A stretch of DNA of 64,000 bases from Ananas comosus (lineage: Eukaryota; Streptophyta; Magnoliopsida; Poales; Bromeliaceae), in the NCBI RefSeq assembly GCF_001540865.1, contig NC_033630.1, positions 4,931,221 through 4,995,220 on the forward strand. The letters are read 5' to 3'. Below, piece by piece: positions 10,275 to 21,773 of the stretch. Under the pieces are notes generated by a model that saw only the letters and a program-made list of their open reading frames with translations, ran no database searches and was not told the origin of the DNA. Made by a program: the position numbers and the translations under genes. Position 1 is the stretch's first letter; the number at the start of each line of letters is the position of its first letter.

Positions 10275-12547
10275 CTAGAACGTCCAGAGGCAATCCAGCT
10301 CGGTGGACCCCACCGGCATCATCATCTGGTGGGGGACCCTGCTGCCCAGCTCCGCCTTCCGCTCGAGGTCGGCCAGAACCGGGCAGCGGCGGCAGCGGCG
10401 GCGCGAGGCCGGAGAGGAAGAACGGGAGCTGGAGGTTCTCCTGGAGCGAGCGGAGGCACGGAAACGCCAACCCAACGTTAACATTAGTAGCAGCGGTAGC
10501 AGCGGCAGTGGTGCCCACCCGGCCGAAGAGCGGTGGCGGTGTGGCCTCGTTGCCGAGGAGGTGGGATGCGGTGGTGGAGAAGCAGGGCACGGGCTCCCTA
10601 TCAGTGCTCTCGTAGGAGCAGCTCTCGCGATCTGCAGAGGCGAATGAGGAGGCGGCGCCGGCAAAGGGCGAGGAATCGAGCAGCAGCGGGAGCGAGCTGG
10701 AGGACTGCGAGCCGACGCCACCGCCTGCGGCATCAGAATTGGAAGGGCCAGCCAGGCCGAGGCGCGTCTTCTTGCCGCCGCCAATCTTCTGGAACACCCG
10801 AGAAACCACCCATTCGTCCTGCGCATGCAGGAACAAAACATCTCCGTTAACCCAATCCCTCCCATATTTTGTTCGATTTCAAATGGTTCTAACGTTAAAC
10901 TTTAGTGATTTCAAAAGCTTAGGATTTAAAAAGGCGTAGATGAAAGGATCTTAATAAGGACAAAGAATAATAATAATTTTTAGTTGATTGATAATTAGAG
11001 AGCTGTGCACACGATAGAGATGCGACAAATGAGAGGACAAGCTACGATAGCAGCACAAGGGCTTTTGATGCGTGTACAATTTTGTCTCGCTTTTTCCCAA
11101 TTAATCCAAACGAAATGAGTAGCTTTTCAGTAAGAAAATCTTTCACCCTTTACGAAGGAAATCGCATCATAAAGACGCTTTAACCTCCAACACAACAAAC
11201 CAAGATACCGCTCAACTAAAGAAAGGGAAACATCATTATACCTCAGATCATCACAGAAGCTTTGAAATAAAACCAATCACCAAAAAGGAAATTACAAGGA
11301 AACACCCTAACAATAATTCGAAGGATTCCTCTCTACTCTTCATACATTCTCCCAGGATGAAATAAACAGTGTTTACTTAAGTTAGTCCAAAATGTTATGC
11401 TTTTTATATATGTAGTTAATGTGTTAGCGCTTCAATTGGTTCACAAACGCAACCTGAGTGTGTCATAAAAATAGTTCCTCCTTGGTTGGACTAATGCTCA
11501 TTAAAAAAAGAGTATTAATATATAGCCTATACCAACAATCTAATTTCTTTCAAGTTTTCATTTAAAATGGTATATAAAATTAAAATAGAATTTTTTAAAA
11601 GATTAATTTATTAGTGCGTCCATTCACCTCAAGCTCAATCAAATGTTGACAGACGCATCAACGTACACAATATGTTACGACACCCTAACCATTTCCCGAT
11701 AAATACCACACACACTAAGGACGCGAAAAGATTCAGCGCATTTGGATTACAAAAGAATGACTAATAAGAGTCAGCTTTTTTTTCATATCATGTTAAAATC
11801 AGAAAATTAAAACCATGATAAATAATGAGATACATGTAATAACTAAATAAACTAATATTGATGCAGGATCCGACTTTTCTGATACCATGTTGTGTCAAAA
11901 ACAAAAAAATTAAACCGATAAATAATAAGATACAAAGTAACGGTTGAATAAGCGTAATGATAATATATATATGTACCTTGGAGGATCTGGAGAGAAAGTG
12001 GTAGGCGAACTTCCCATCGAGGCGATACTCGTGCATGACCCAGTTGCTCTTCTCCCCCTTGGGGGCCCTCCCTCGGTAGAACACCAGTGTCTTCTTCATC
12101 CCGACGAGCGAGCCCGTGCGGGAGCTGAATATCTCCCTGTCCTTCCCCGTCGCCTTCCAGTACCCGGCCTCCGTCGCCCGGTTCGTCCGCAGCCCCGTCG
12201 GGTATTTGCGGTCGCGGAGGCTGAAGAAGTACCACTCTTTCTCCCCCATCTTGGCCTTTTCTGCGGGAGAACAAATAATTGAAAAGTAATGCAGCAGTGA
12301 GAGATAGATGCGGTCGGCGGCGATGAGCAGGTTAGGGTTAGTGTTATTACGGACCAGGGAGCTCCCAGGGCTCGCATTTGTTGAGGTCGATCTCGGCGAT
12401 GGCCCGACCGGTGAAGCCGCCGTCGAGGACCTTCTTCAGGAGGTAGTAAGTGATCAGCTCTTCGTCCGTCGGGTGGAAGCGGAACCCCGGCGGGAGCTGC
12501 GCATCGCCGCTGTCGAAACGGTGGTGCTGCGCCGCGTAGCTTTCCAT
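10275..12547 (-). CDS. CUC2-like: NAC transcription factor of the NAM/CUC2 subgroup, frame break in exon 3
   Basis: Exons: 12547-12355, 12260-11977, 10818-10275; introns of 94 and 1158 bp with GT-AG ends. Residues 1-159 begin [12 protein letters not shown] and carry NAC subdomains [68 protein letters not shown] and [26 protein letters not shown] (subdomain E) opens exon 3. The [12 protein letters not shown] and [11 protein letters not shown] wording fits CUC1/CUC2 rather than NAC1 or ORE1. NAM/CUC factors are nuclear DNA-binding proteins that define organ boundaries and meristems. The C-terminal part is Ser/Gly-rich and contains EPVPCFSTT, encoded by a miR164 site. The uninterrupted frame runs past this to 10210 with an unlikely proline/glycine tail. 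Removing one base near 10381-10383 restores a frame ending ELDCLWTF at 10275, like NAM/CUC termini, giving about 339 aa. Sequencing error or real lesion cannot be told apart here. Confidence 0.93.
10381..10383 (-). other. Probable one-base insertion in the NAC gene
   Basis: On the minus strand ctgcccggttctgg follows (ccgccgctg)-type repeats. Reading cccgg as ccgg joins LPPLP to [11 protein letters not shown] and the conserved ending ELDCLWTF. Exon 3 to 10275 is 544 bp, one more than a multiple of three, consistent with one extra base. Confidence 0.75.
10575..10595 (-). promoter_or_regulatory. miR164 target site in NAC exon 3
   Basis: The plus strand here equals the miR164 sequence family (starting tggagaagcagggcac) at 19 of 21 positions. 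The differences are at miRNA positions 18 and 21, outside the seed and the cleavage centre. The mRNA codes for PVPCFSTT at this point, the place where CUC2/NAM genes carry their known miR164 site. Post-transcriptional down-regulation by miR164 is therefore expected. Confidence 0.92.
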
Positions 12548-12828
12548 TGACTTACTAATCACTATAAAAGATAATAGTCAAAATAATATATATATATATA
12601 TAAGCAAGAAAGGACAGAAGAGAAGAGGAACACAGAGGCATTAATTACAAAGCCAGCGAGAAGAACAAAGAATAGAAGCATCACCGCAAGCAGAGGTGAT
12701 GTGGGGGGACCAACAGTGAGTCTCACTCACAACTAGAAAACAAAAGAGCCCTTCTTTCTTGCTTGATTACTACTCACCCTATAGCAGGAGGAGGTATATA
12801 AGAAACAAGAGTAGTAGTTGCAGATGTT

Positions 12829-12862
<34 letters not shown>

Positions 12863-13059
12863 GAGAGGGAGGGGTTGGGAAGGCAAAGGAGAGGTTGTAA
12901 GGGACTGAGGTGCCTCTGGGTGGTGATTTATAATGGTGGCCTCTCTCGTGGTTTAATTTGGGACTCGACGAATCACAGAGGGGTGGTGTCAGTGTGTGAG
13001 GTGGTAGCAGCAGCAGCAGCAGCAGCAGCAGAAGTAGCTATGTATCATTTCCTGGTGAC

Positions 13060-13103
<44 letters not shown>

Positions 13104-13119
13104 CTCTTACTTAAAGAAA

Positions 13120-13183
<64 letters not shown>

Positions 13184-13441
13184 TACTTAAAGAAAGCACA
13201 AGCATGGCCCCTTCTTTCTCTCTCTTCTGATGAAGGCTCTGTTCGCTTCTGCTGTGGTTCAGAGGGAGTCCTTATGATGGCCATGAGAGAGAGAGATGAG
13301 GGAGAGGGAAGGGGAATGCGTGCGTGCGTGAGAACTTGTGCAGGTATTTTCTCTGTCAGTGTAGAGAGAGATAGAGAGATAGAGAGAAAGAGAGAGGAAG
13401 AAGGGGGAGGGGAACAGAAGGTAGTTTTAAGAGGAAAGGGT

Positions 13442-13480
<39 letters not shown>

Positions 13481-13610
13481 GGTGAGGGGGGGATTTGAGG
13501 TGATCTTGGTATCAGATAGAAAAGCTGGAGCAAAATCTCAATCTGTCAGGGAGGGGGTGAACAGTACAAGATTAATTAAATCATGGGACAGATTCCATCA
13601 CATCAGTAAA

Positions 13611-13666
<56 letters not shown>

Positions 13667-13700
13667 CACCCCCTCCTCCCTTTCTCTCCATCTTTTTAAG
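12548..13700 (-). promoter_or_regulatory. 5' flank of the NAC gene: dense GA/CT, TA and trinucleotide repeats
   Basis: Going upstream from the start codon: (TA)n at 12587-12602, a TATA-like cttatatacc (minus strand, 12792-12801), (TAG)n at about 12828-12861, (CAG)n at 13006-13031, (CT)n at 13066-13093 and 13121-13141, (TA)n at 13141-13181, GA tracts at 13360-13395 and 13444-13477, and (CT)n at 13614-13664. Such GAGA runs bind BPC factors in plants and are common upstream of developmental genes. The exact transcription start is not visible. Confidence 0.55.
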
Positions 13701-14484
13701 AACCTTTTCTGTTTGGCCTTTTCCTCTGGGATAAACACTAGTTTGTATGGTGGGATTAGCAGATTTGTAATTTTTATGTTAGTTTTCTTTATTTTTAATG
13801 TTAAAGATTTGGAAGAGGCATCAAAAAGTTTAGATTTGGCAAATAGTATTTTTCTTTAAAAAAATATTATTTACACACAATTATATGGTACTTACTTTAC
13901 AACCCATCATTCAATGATTTATTTTTATTAAAAATAAAAATATTCTATGCCTTTAAAGGCAAGAATTTAAAATTTACACTCATTTTTAGATTACTAGTAG
14001 CATTGCTTGCTCTTTAGGCTAAATTACAAAATAAATAAATAAATAAATAATCCTCTTGCATTTTGCTCTATACTTAATTATATTTTTTATAAAATTTTCT
14101 TAATTTGAATTCTATATTTTACTATTATATTAAATAGGTTTAAAATTTTAAAATTATTATTGAATTTCGCCATCTATTTCACTGAAATAATTTGACAATC
14201 ACATTAATTACATAATTGAATAATTATCTAACTTGTAATTATAGAATATATCTAACTGTAAGTAAAAAAAAATTTTCTCGACTAAAACTGTCAAAATTGC
14301 ATTCTATAGAGTAATTTATGTAATTTATATGATTATGTTTGTTGAATATAACTATAGTTATTTGCCAACTCGTTCTCGTGGAGTTTCACATACATTTTTA
14401 TTGGTTACCAGAATTTTTGATTCTGTTTTACATAATAGAAGAATATAGAGTTTAACTTAAAGAGTAAATTTTTACGTAAAGAAC
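13701..14484. other. AT-rich intergenic, no gene recognised
   Basis: It contains an (AAAT)n tract at about 14030-14050. Nothing resembling a gene or an intact transposon was seen. Confidence 0.5.
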
Positions 14485-14487
14485 TAA

Positions 14488-14953
14488 GGGATCATTTGGT
14501 TAGATGTAATTATAAATGCAGCGTAGTTAGATATGCATGCAATTGAAAATACAGCAATTATAACTACATGAATCATGTTTGGTTGGATATAGTAGAAAGC
14601 GCTATAAGTCTAACTAATTTGTTTGGTTGTATGCAGTTGAGAAATAATTTTTAAAATTTTATTATTTTATATATATGATGATGAGATTACCTTTAATATA
14701 AAAACGGAAAATAATTTTTGTTTAAAAAATATTGATGAGGTAAGCATATCTTTTATTTAAAGTTACTCTCTCAAACTGCTGTAGTTAAAACTGCGGCTAA
14801 TTTAGGCGTACTTCGAACTGCTGCAGTTGGGCCTCCTCCTGCAGTTTCTACTGCAGCAATTGGAGTTAAATATATCAAACCAAACACAAAATTTGTATTT
14901 GTATATAATTACAACTGCAATGCAGTTGCAACTACATGTAAATAAACGATCCC
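14488..14953. mobile_element. Tourist-like MITE with TAA target duplication
   Basis: Left end gggatcatttggttagatg; right end, reversed, gggatcgtttatttacatg. TAA flanks both sides (14485-14487, 14954-14956). The interior repeats the word aactgcagt in both orientations. No coding sequence. Nothing further is recognisable from 14957 to 15642. Confidence 0.8.
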
Positions 14954-15727
14954 TAACTGAGGAAAGAGATAAAGTGCAAGGCAAGATTTTATTCTTTAGA
15001 TTTTGTTAAGTTATGAAAAAAAGTAAGGCTACATGTACACCACTAAAGGAGCTATATATTTTACATAAATTTTAGAATTAAAAATTTTTAAAAAATATTT
15101 ATTATTTTTTGAAATATATAGATAATATTCTTTACAGAAAAAAAAAAAGAAAAAAAACTATTTATATATCAAAAAAAATTGCATATCTTACACTTATTAA
15201 TTTTGGAGATATAGAATAAATATATAAGGGTTTGTTAATCATTTTTTAAGACTGGAAAGGCTTTGGTTTTCCCTTTCAAGTTGTCTTTGGTCTACTGTCT
15301 CAAGACCCTCTTAGAAACAAAAATGAAGATAATTTGAAAAGTTGCTATTTTGAATATTCTTCTTACTTAAATATTCTAAAAAGATACGAACTTCTGACTT
15401 CGGGAGTAGTTAGCTCTCCTAGACAATTGCCAACTATTTAGGTAGTAATAATTGTTGGGAAATGCTTTGGAATCCCAACCTCATACACCTTTAATTGCCC
15501 AATACATGTGACATCATAAATTACATTACAGGAATTAATAAAATCCCTTGCCATATATAATTCTAAGTACAAACTTTTGAAGAATGTTTAGTGTCTCATT
15601 TGATATTTTTTTGATAGAGATGTTTATTTACGTACATTCAAATAGGGCCGGCAAATAAGCGAGCCAGCTGTGTTCGACTCGCATTCGACTTGATATTCAG
15701 TTTGTTGAAAATATGTTGGAAATTAAA

Positions 15728-18132
15728 TGTTACGTTCCGGATTACCTCGTTCTCCGGGCACGCTAACAGACCCGCCGGATACATAAATTTTTTTTCTGTA
15801 TACGAAGTAAAGCTGTACATGTATATGAAATCATTCAACACTACAACCAGTAGTATAGAGCTACTAGAAAGGAATAAAACATAAATAATCACAGTGGTTC
15901 AATACATACATAACATCCGGATGCATATATACTCGCTCAGGCGAGATATAACATCTGTATGCAAAGGACCAAAAACTACAACTATCTGTAGCTGGTACTC
16001 CTCCAGATCAGCAGCAACTGAGAATGGCTCTAATTCGCAACACCCTTTCCACGATAAGAATCAGCAGCAGCAGCAGCCGAAGGCGACGGCTCTACAAAAA
16101 TAGGGGTAACAACTGGGCGTGAGAACTATTGCAAGAACAAGTAGTCCTCAGTGGGTACCGCCCTCAACTCATCGGCTCACCCACTAAGTCTACATATGAA
16201 TACTCAATGATAGAAAGAAAAGTTAGAACAAATCTACAGCCACATGCCACTGTACTATCATGATTCGACAGTAATATCTGTAGAATAAAACAAGCTCAAG
16301 CCCAAACTCACTAAGAACTGTAAACATACTCGTCCCAGGGACTATGAGCACACTCGTCCCGCCTGTCGAAGCTATACAGCTACCTCCACACTAAATAGTC
16401 TGTGAAGAGCAAGTCCAACCAAGATAGAACGACACCAACGCAAACGCACAAAGCCCGACTCTGGAGTGGCACTCGTGGGCGCTAACCAATCGAGTATGCA
16501 AGCGTGTCTCTGCCGAGCTTAATCCTCTCACAGACTAAAGTCAAGTAAACAGGGTCTAACAACCAAACTCACGTGCCCTCAGCACAATCTCATGCCAAAA
16601 CAGCAATTTGGGTCCACCGTCAACCCCGACGGCACTCGACAGTCTGAAACAGCCTAGACACTTCTGTAAAAATATGCCCGGCATCTCAGCACGAGCATAA
16701 ACATATTCTACAGTATCCCAAATATCCACCGCCCACAAACTGCGGTGATACAATCAAATTACGTCTCCTACAGCTTAATCAGGTAGTTTTAACATATGAC
16801 AGTGTAGAAGCGTCAGTTTTCTCCTAAGTCAAATCCACGTCCAACATATATTATTTATCTAATTCATTTCAGCATGCTCCAAATTCAGATTGCTTCTAAC
16901 GTGATAATCGATGAACTCGAGCTAAAAATATGATATACAAAGGCTGAAAATATACATGTTGACTACGCATGTACTTAGGAGGAAAAACCGATGATAACCC
17001 ACCTCTAGCGCTAATCCCACGGCAGCGAGGAGGTCACGAAGACACAGGGAAACCCAACCGTAAACACCTCTGGACCAACATTAACCCTCCTCAAAGATCT
17101 GAACATCAAAACATCAACATTTGCATCACAAGTCCCAAAACTCAGCACTTAAGCTTAACATTTCCTCAACTACAATGCTAACTTCACCTTCCGATCTTCA
17201 AATCAGGTGAGGAAAGGTCCCAAATCCAGTGGACTATGACGGAGAATCACCCTTAGGTCCAAAATCCCACTTCCCCCAAAGATTGCACCATGCAAAACCA
17301 AGAAAACTCCAATTCAAGTCCAAAGCAAGAGCAGCAAAGAAAGACATGAAATTGACTACACAAACCTTAATCAATTTCTGTCAAATTGGGCTCCACGAAT
17401 TTCTCTTGAAATCTAGAATCCACCAAACCAAGTTTCACAGCAAACGGAGCTTCCTACGTGGCACACGAGCCAAAACGCCGAAGGTTGCTGCTGGAAATCT
17501 GCAGAATCAGCAATCCTCAAACTTGGAATTGTGAAATTTGGAGTAATTTGAGGGACTTAGATGCAAAGTGAGGCTTCACTGTGAAGAAGGGAGGAAAATA
17601 GCTGAAAGGGGTCGAGTTCCATCTATTTATAGTGAGCTGGATGGATAGAATAAGCCCCAAGAACACCCCTTTCCAATCAGATACCCCTGCAGAAACGGAC
17701 AGTTTCGGGCGCCCAAAACCATATTCTGGGCATCCGAAACCTCCAGGCTGCACAAATGATTCTCATCGGTTCCTTCGCACGCAGTGTGCTGCGCCCATAT
17801 CCGGCTCCGTTGGACCTCACCTACCACCAACACGTGTCAGCTCAAACGATATTAACGAGGTGAATTTTCGGACCCACTTCCGGGTGCCCGAAATCAGGAT
17901 TCGAATTGGCTTCCAGTTCTGTTCAAACTAGCACTCAAGTTCCGGGTGATCCAAATCCAGTTCTGGGCGCCCGAAACTGGCAAAACTCTAGTTTTGCTCC
18001 ATTGAGTGCGCCAAGTCTATTTCTGCATCCATTTCGTGCAGAAATGACTCCGACTCAGTCCGACACTCTCTAGACGTGTTGACCAGTCACTAATACTGTA
18101 GTCAATCCTATCCAAACCTCAGGAACACTACA
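15728..18132 (+). mobile_element. Solo LTR, long-LTR family, subfamily A
   Basis: It starts TGTTACGTTCCGGATTACC and ends AGGAACACTACA. Perfect 5-bp target duplication ttaaa (15723-15727, 18133-18137). Close relative of 43715-46074, with repeated gggcgcccgaaac words near the 3' end. No primer-binding site, gag or pol follows, so internal sequence was lost by LTR-LTR recombination. Short frames inside it are not genes. Confidence 0.85.
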
Positions 18133-18196
18133 TTAAATAAGCTTGGCTTGAATAGAGGAAAAAACTCGAGATATATTTCCAGCTGAGCTTGAGTAT

Positions 18197-18414
18197 TTGG
18201 GCTGGAATACTATTAATAGTTTTTAGACTTTTTTGCTATTTAGTTTTCAACCTTTCAATGAAATTTTGTAGGGTTAAGATAATAGTGATCCTCTAGGGTT
18301 GAGTGGGTAGATAATTGAATAGTATGATCTAAATGATGTAATTGATTGAAATGTAAATCTAACGGCTAAAAAATTAAAAGCAAAAAATCCCAAGTACTAT
18401 TAATAGTATTCCAA
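18197..18414. mobile_element. MITE, about 220 bp
   Basis: Left end ggctggaatactattaatag, right end tactattaatagtattccaa. The core tagggttgagtgggt...gaatagtatgatc is shared with about 36524-36745 and 37786-38033. Confidence 0.65.
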
Positions 18415-18470
18415 CTCTCTCTCTCTCTCTATATTAAAAATATTCATAAATTTTATATAATATATATTTT

Positions 18471-18890
18471 AGGGGAAACTTCAAATACCCCCCTGTAGTT
18501 TCGCACTTTCTCACTTTAGTACTATGTGGTTTAAAGTGTATCAAGTTAGTATCCTATGGTTTCACACTTTCGCACTTTAGTACCCTGTGGTTTCAAGTGT
18601 ATCAAGTTAGTACCCTGTGGTTTCATTTTTGTATAAAATTAGTACCCAGTGGTTTCAATTTTCTCTTTTTATTATTCATTTTGGGGTATATAATTTAACG
18701 AAATATTAAATCACAGCATACTAAAGTGAGAAAGTGCGAAACCACAGGGCACTAACTTGATACACTTAAAACCACAATATACTAAAGTGAGAAAGTGCGA
18801 AACCACAGGGTACTAACTTGATACACTTTAAACTACAGGGTACTAAAGTGAGAAAATACGAAACCACGGGGAGTATTTGAAGTTCCCCCT
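18471..18890. mobile_element. Foldback MITE with long inverted arms
   Basis: Left aggggaaacttcaaatac and right (reversed) agggggaacttcaaatac. Each arm repeats a unit with gtttcgcactttctcacttta and accctgtggtttcaa several times. The same family is at 29372-30399. Confidence 0.75.
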
Positions 18891-18901
18891 ATATTTTAAT
18901 T

Positions 18902-19455
18902 AGAGCTAGGCTGGTATACTATAGATAGCACGGAGGCCTCCGTGCTACCAAATTGTTTTTAATGATGCGGCTTCAAAATCGACGATCGGCTCCACTAGAC
19001 TTGATCTATACTATTAAAAGTATTTGAAAACTAAATTTCATAATTTGTTGACAACATTTCGCTAGTGATCAAAAGGTCTTAAAATTGACAATTTTAATGG
19101 TCGACGTGATGCGTTTGGTGTAGATCAATCCAAATCCGATGAAATTTTAATAAAAATTATTTAAAGTAAGATCAGTACCTCTGTTTCACTATTTAAAGTA
19201 AGATCAGTACCTCTGATCTTAAATTCATGTCTTTTTCATCATTTTTTATGAGATTTTTATATTCAGCCGTTCATTTTTAGACTACTTGTTTGATAGGTAA
19301 ATGATGTCGAACAATTATGAAATTTAGTTTCCAAATATTTTTAATAGTGTAGATTAAATCTAATGGAGCCGATCGTCAATTTGAAAGCCGCATCATTGAA
19401 AACAATTTAGTAGCACGGAGGCCTCCGTACTACCGATAGTATACTAGCCTAGCTC
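18902..19455. mobile_element. Foldback element with a cacggaggcctccgtgc arm
   Basis: The arms agagctaggctggtatacta and (reversed) agagctaggctagtatacta extend as near-perfect inverted repeats for more than 100 bp. The loop contains atgatgtcgaacaattatgaaatttag-type sequence shared with 32774-33350, 35339-35885, 35912-36430 and 57537-58090. Non-coding. Confidence 0.75.
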
Positions 19456-20014
19456 TTTTAATTATATATAATAATATATATTATGTATTTTAGTTATATA
19501 TACAGAGAGTTTAGGTTATTGAGAATATTAATTGGTCCACAAAACTAAACCAGCAAAATTCTACTAATTACTCTCTTTCCCTCTCTTTCACTTACTCACA
19601 GAATCGCTTTCCCTAAATTATTTTTCTTAATATTATAATACCGTATTTCATGCATTTATTTTGTATATTAAACTATTATATCAAAATTTTGATAATATTT
19701 TATAAAAAAGTAAATTATAAATTATATGATGTTAAGAATTTTAAGCGGCTCATTTAGGACTCGAGTTCACTCGACTCGAAGTTAGGTTCACTCGAGCTTG
19801 GCTCGAATTTTATTTCAAACTGAACTTAAGCCTAAATTTAGTCTTGAAATTAATTTCAAGTTAATTATGCTTGAGCTAAAATAAGCTCGCTCAAGCTTAG
19901 CTTATTTCCACCCCTACGTTCAAATGAATTTGCCACAAAAGCTTTTAGTAGCAAGCAATTTTACAGACCGCTGATGCATGCTAAAAAGAAAATTACAAAT
20001 GAAAATTAAAATAG

Positions 20015-20390
20015 AAATAAGTATCATGACTTATGGGATAAAATGCATTTTAAAACTAGATACTAACCAGCTAAAACGTAAAGATTCGACTTATTAATAA
20101 TAATAATTTATTAGGCCTAAATTACTGGCCTAAAAGCCCGCATACAGCACAAGATCACTAGAAAATTTGAGGCCCACCTCATATCATGACTTTTGGGATA
20201 AAATGCATTCTGAACCTAGATATTAACCAGCAATAGGTCAATTACAAAATGCACTAGTAGTTAGAACGTAAAGATCCGACATACTAATAGTAAAAACATT
20301 TTAAGCTCAAACTATTAGCCTAAAATGCTTAAGCCCGCACATATTAGAAGATTACTAGGAGATGTGAAGCCCACCTCACACTTCCGACTG
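20015..20390. repeat. Two-unit tandem repeat beside a TRIM LTR
   Basis: gggataaaatgcatt, aaccagc, acgtaaagat and agatcactag/agattactag recur in order in two units of about 150-190 bp. Likely TRIM internal sequence. Confidence 0.6.
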
Positions 20391-20412
20391 GTGAATCGAC
20401 TCTAATACTAAA

Positions 20413-20574
20413 TGTAGTGACTCAACCCACTAGCAATAATAAAATTATAATTATTGGATCCAAATCAGCGGCCAAAAATATTTATGCTCAGTTATTATTA
20501 TTAGGATTTGTAATCTCTTTTGTTCCTAATCACAATCTCGATCCTATCCGATATGAGAGTATTGAAATATCATA
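20413..20574 (-). mobile_element. TRIM-like LTR (minus strand)
   Basis: Related to 1665-1807: caacccactagcaataataa and the initiator-Met primer-binding-site complement ctctaatacta just before it (20400-20410). The remaining 20575-20860 stretch is unassigned repeat debris. Confidence 0.5.
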
Positions 20575-20861
20575 AAGAAAAATACAGCTAATTCACTTAA
20601 ATCGTACAAATATAGTGCCTATTGGTCTTGATTATAACTCAACCCAATCCAGCCTTCTACCACTTCAAATGTCACACCCATATCAAATGTGACTTAGCCC
20701 GCCTAATTTAGCCTCCTACTATTTCGGACGTGACTCAACCTAACTCAACCTCCCATCACGAGGCAAGATGCTCACCATATTAAGCTAATAGCTCCTTTAC
20801 CTATATATTTTTTTACCTATATATGTTTTTGGGAGTAAGGGTTTAATGAGTAGAGCTACTA

Positions 20862-21002
20862 TATTATTATAAGTATAGAGGCCGTCTTCGTACTCATAAG
20901 TCGATTTTGACGATTTACAATAGAGTTTTCAAATTGATAAGTCGTATCAAACATAATTTAGAACATTTTAAATAACTAAACATCGAATTTCATAATGCAA
21001 AG
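20862..21002. mobile_element. Truncated foldback element
   Basis: Left end agagctactatattattata followed by cttcgtactcataagtcgat, as in the family at 32774-33350. The right arm is missing, where an LTR fragment begins at 21003. Confidence 0.5.
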
Positions 21003-21235
21003 TATAATGGCGAAAAAAGATCCAAAAAATTAATGTAGAATAAAAAGAAAAGAGCACACCGATATTTACATGGTTCGACCATTGGCCTACACTCACGAGT
21101 GAAGATGGGGCAAGAAATTTTATTCATGTTTTAGGCAAAATACAAAATTATCTCTCCCAAAAACACAAGCTTCAAACACGTTCGATACACAGAAATTTCA
21201 AAACACACCAAGTGTTAGTGCAATAAATTCCAACA
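21003..21235 (-). mobile_element. Small copia-like solo LTR (minus strand)
   Basis: On the minus strand it begins TGTTGGAATTTATTGCACTA and includes the common LTR phrase tcgaaccatgtaaatatcgg. Flanking caaag and gaaag match at 4 of 5. The inner end lacks a clean CA, so the boundary is approximate. The AT-rich sequence at 21241-21584 shows nothing else. Confidence 0.5.
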
Positions 21236-21773
21236 GAAAGGCTCAACTCTTGGGATGTTTGGCCTAGACTCGAGAAAGTTATTTGAGTCTAAACTGATTT
21301 TTTTTCTTCAATAGAGCGTTTGGCAATTCTTTTTTTAAAAATCTAATTTTGATTTTCAGAATCAATTCATTTTAAATGTCCTTAATAAGAAGTATTTCAA
21401 ACCTCTAGAAATCTAATTCTGATTTAAACTTTAAATTTAAATTTTGGTTTCAAAGTTTAAATTTAAATTAAGAATTTAAATTTAAATTTTAAAATTTACA
21501 ATTGTAAAATTTTAAACTTAAAATTTTGAATTTAAGATAAAATTTAAATTTTGAAATCTAAAGTATTTAGATTCAATAAAAAAAAAGGCCATTTTGCATA
21601 AAAAATTCGCTAGTTTAGAACTTTTGCAAAAGTATGCCGCCTTTTTGAAGTTTGCTTATTGGGGTCGGAATTTTAGAAAATTGACCAAAATTCTTGTTAT
21701 ATTTTCTCTTTCCTTTTCTTTTTGCTCCCGTTCAGTTTTTTTTTTTTTTCTCTCCTTGCTGTTTGGATCAACN

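Larger units (their letters stand above)
15643..19916. mobile_element. hAT-type element swollen by four nested insertions
   Basis: The left end tagggccggcaaataagcga and right end (reversed) taggggtggaaataagct are hAT-like inverted ends. Flanking 8-mers cattcaaa (15635-15642) and cgttcaaa (19917-19924) match at 7 of 8. Inside lie a solo LTR (15728-18132), a small MITE (18197-18414), a foldback MITE (18471-18890) and a second foldback element (18902-19455). The remaining hAT sequence shows the same gctcgagctcggctcg-type words as 51050-54449 and no transposase. Confidence 0.75.

Noticed and set aside
15894..17931. Several 60-101 aa frames inside the solo LTR
   Set aside because: They lie in LTR sequence, are not conserved as frames between copies, and have no recognisable domain.
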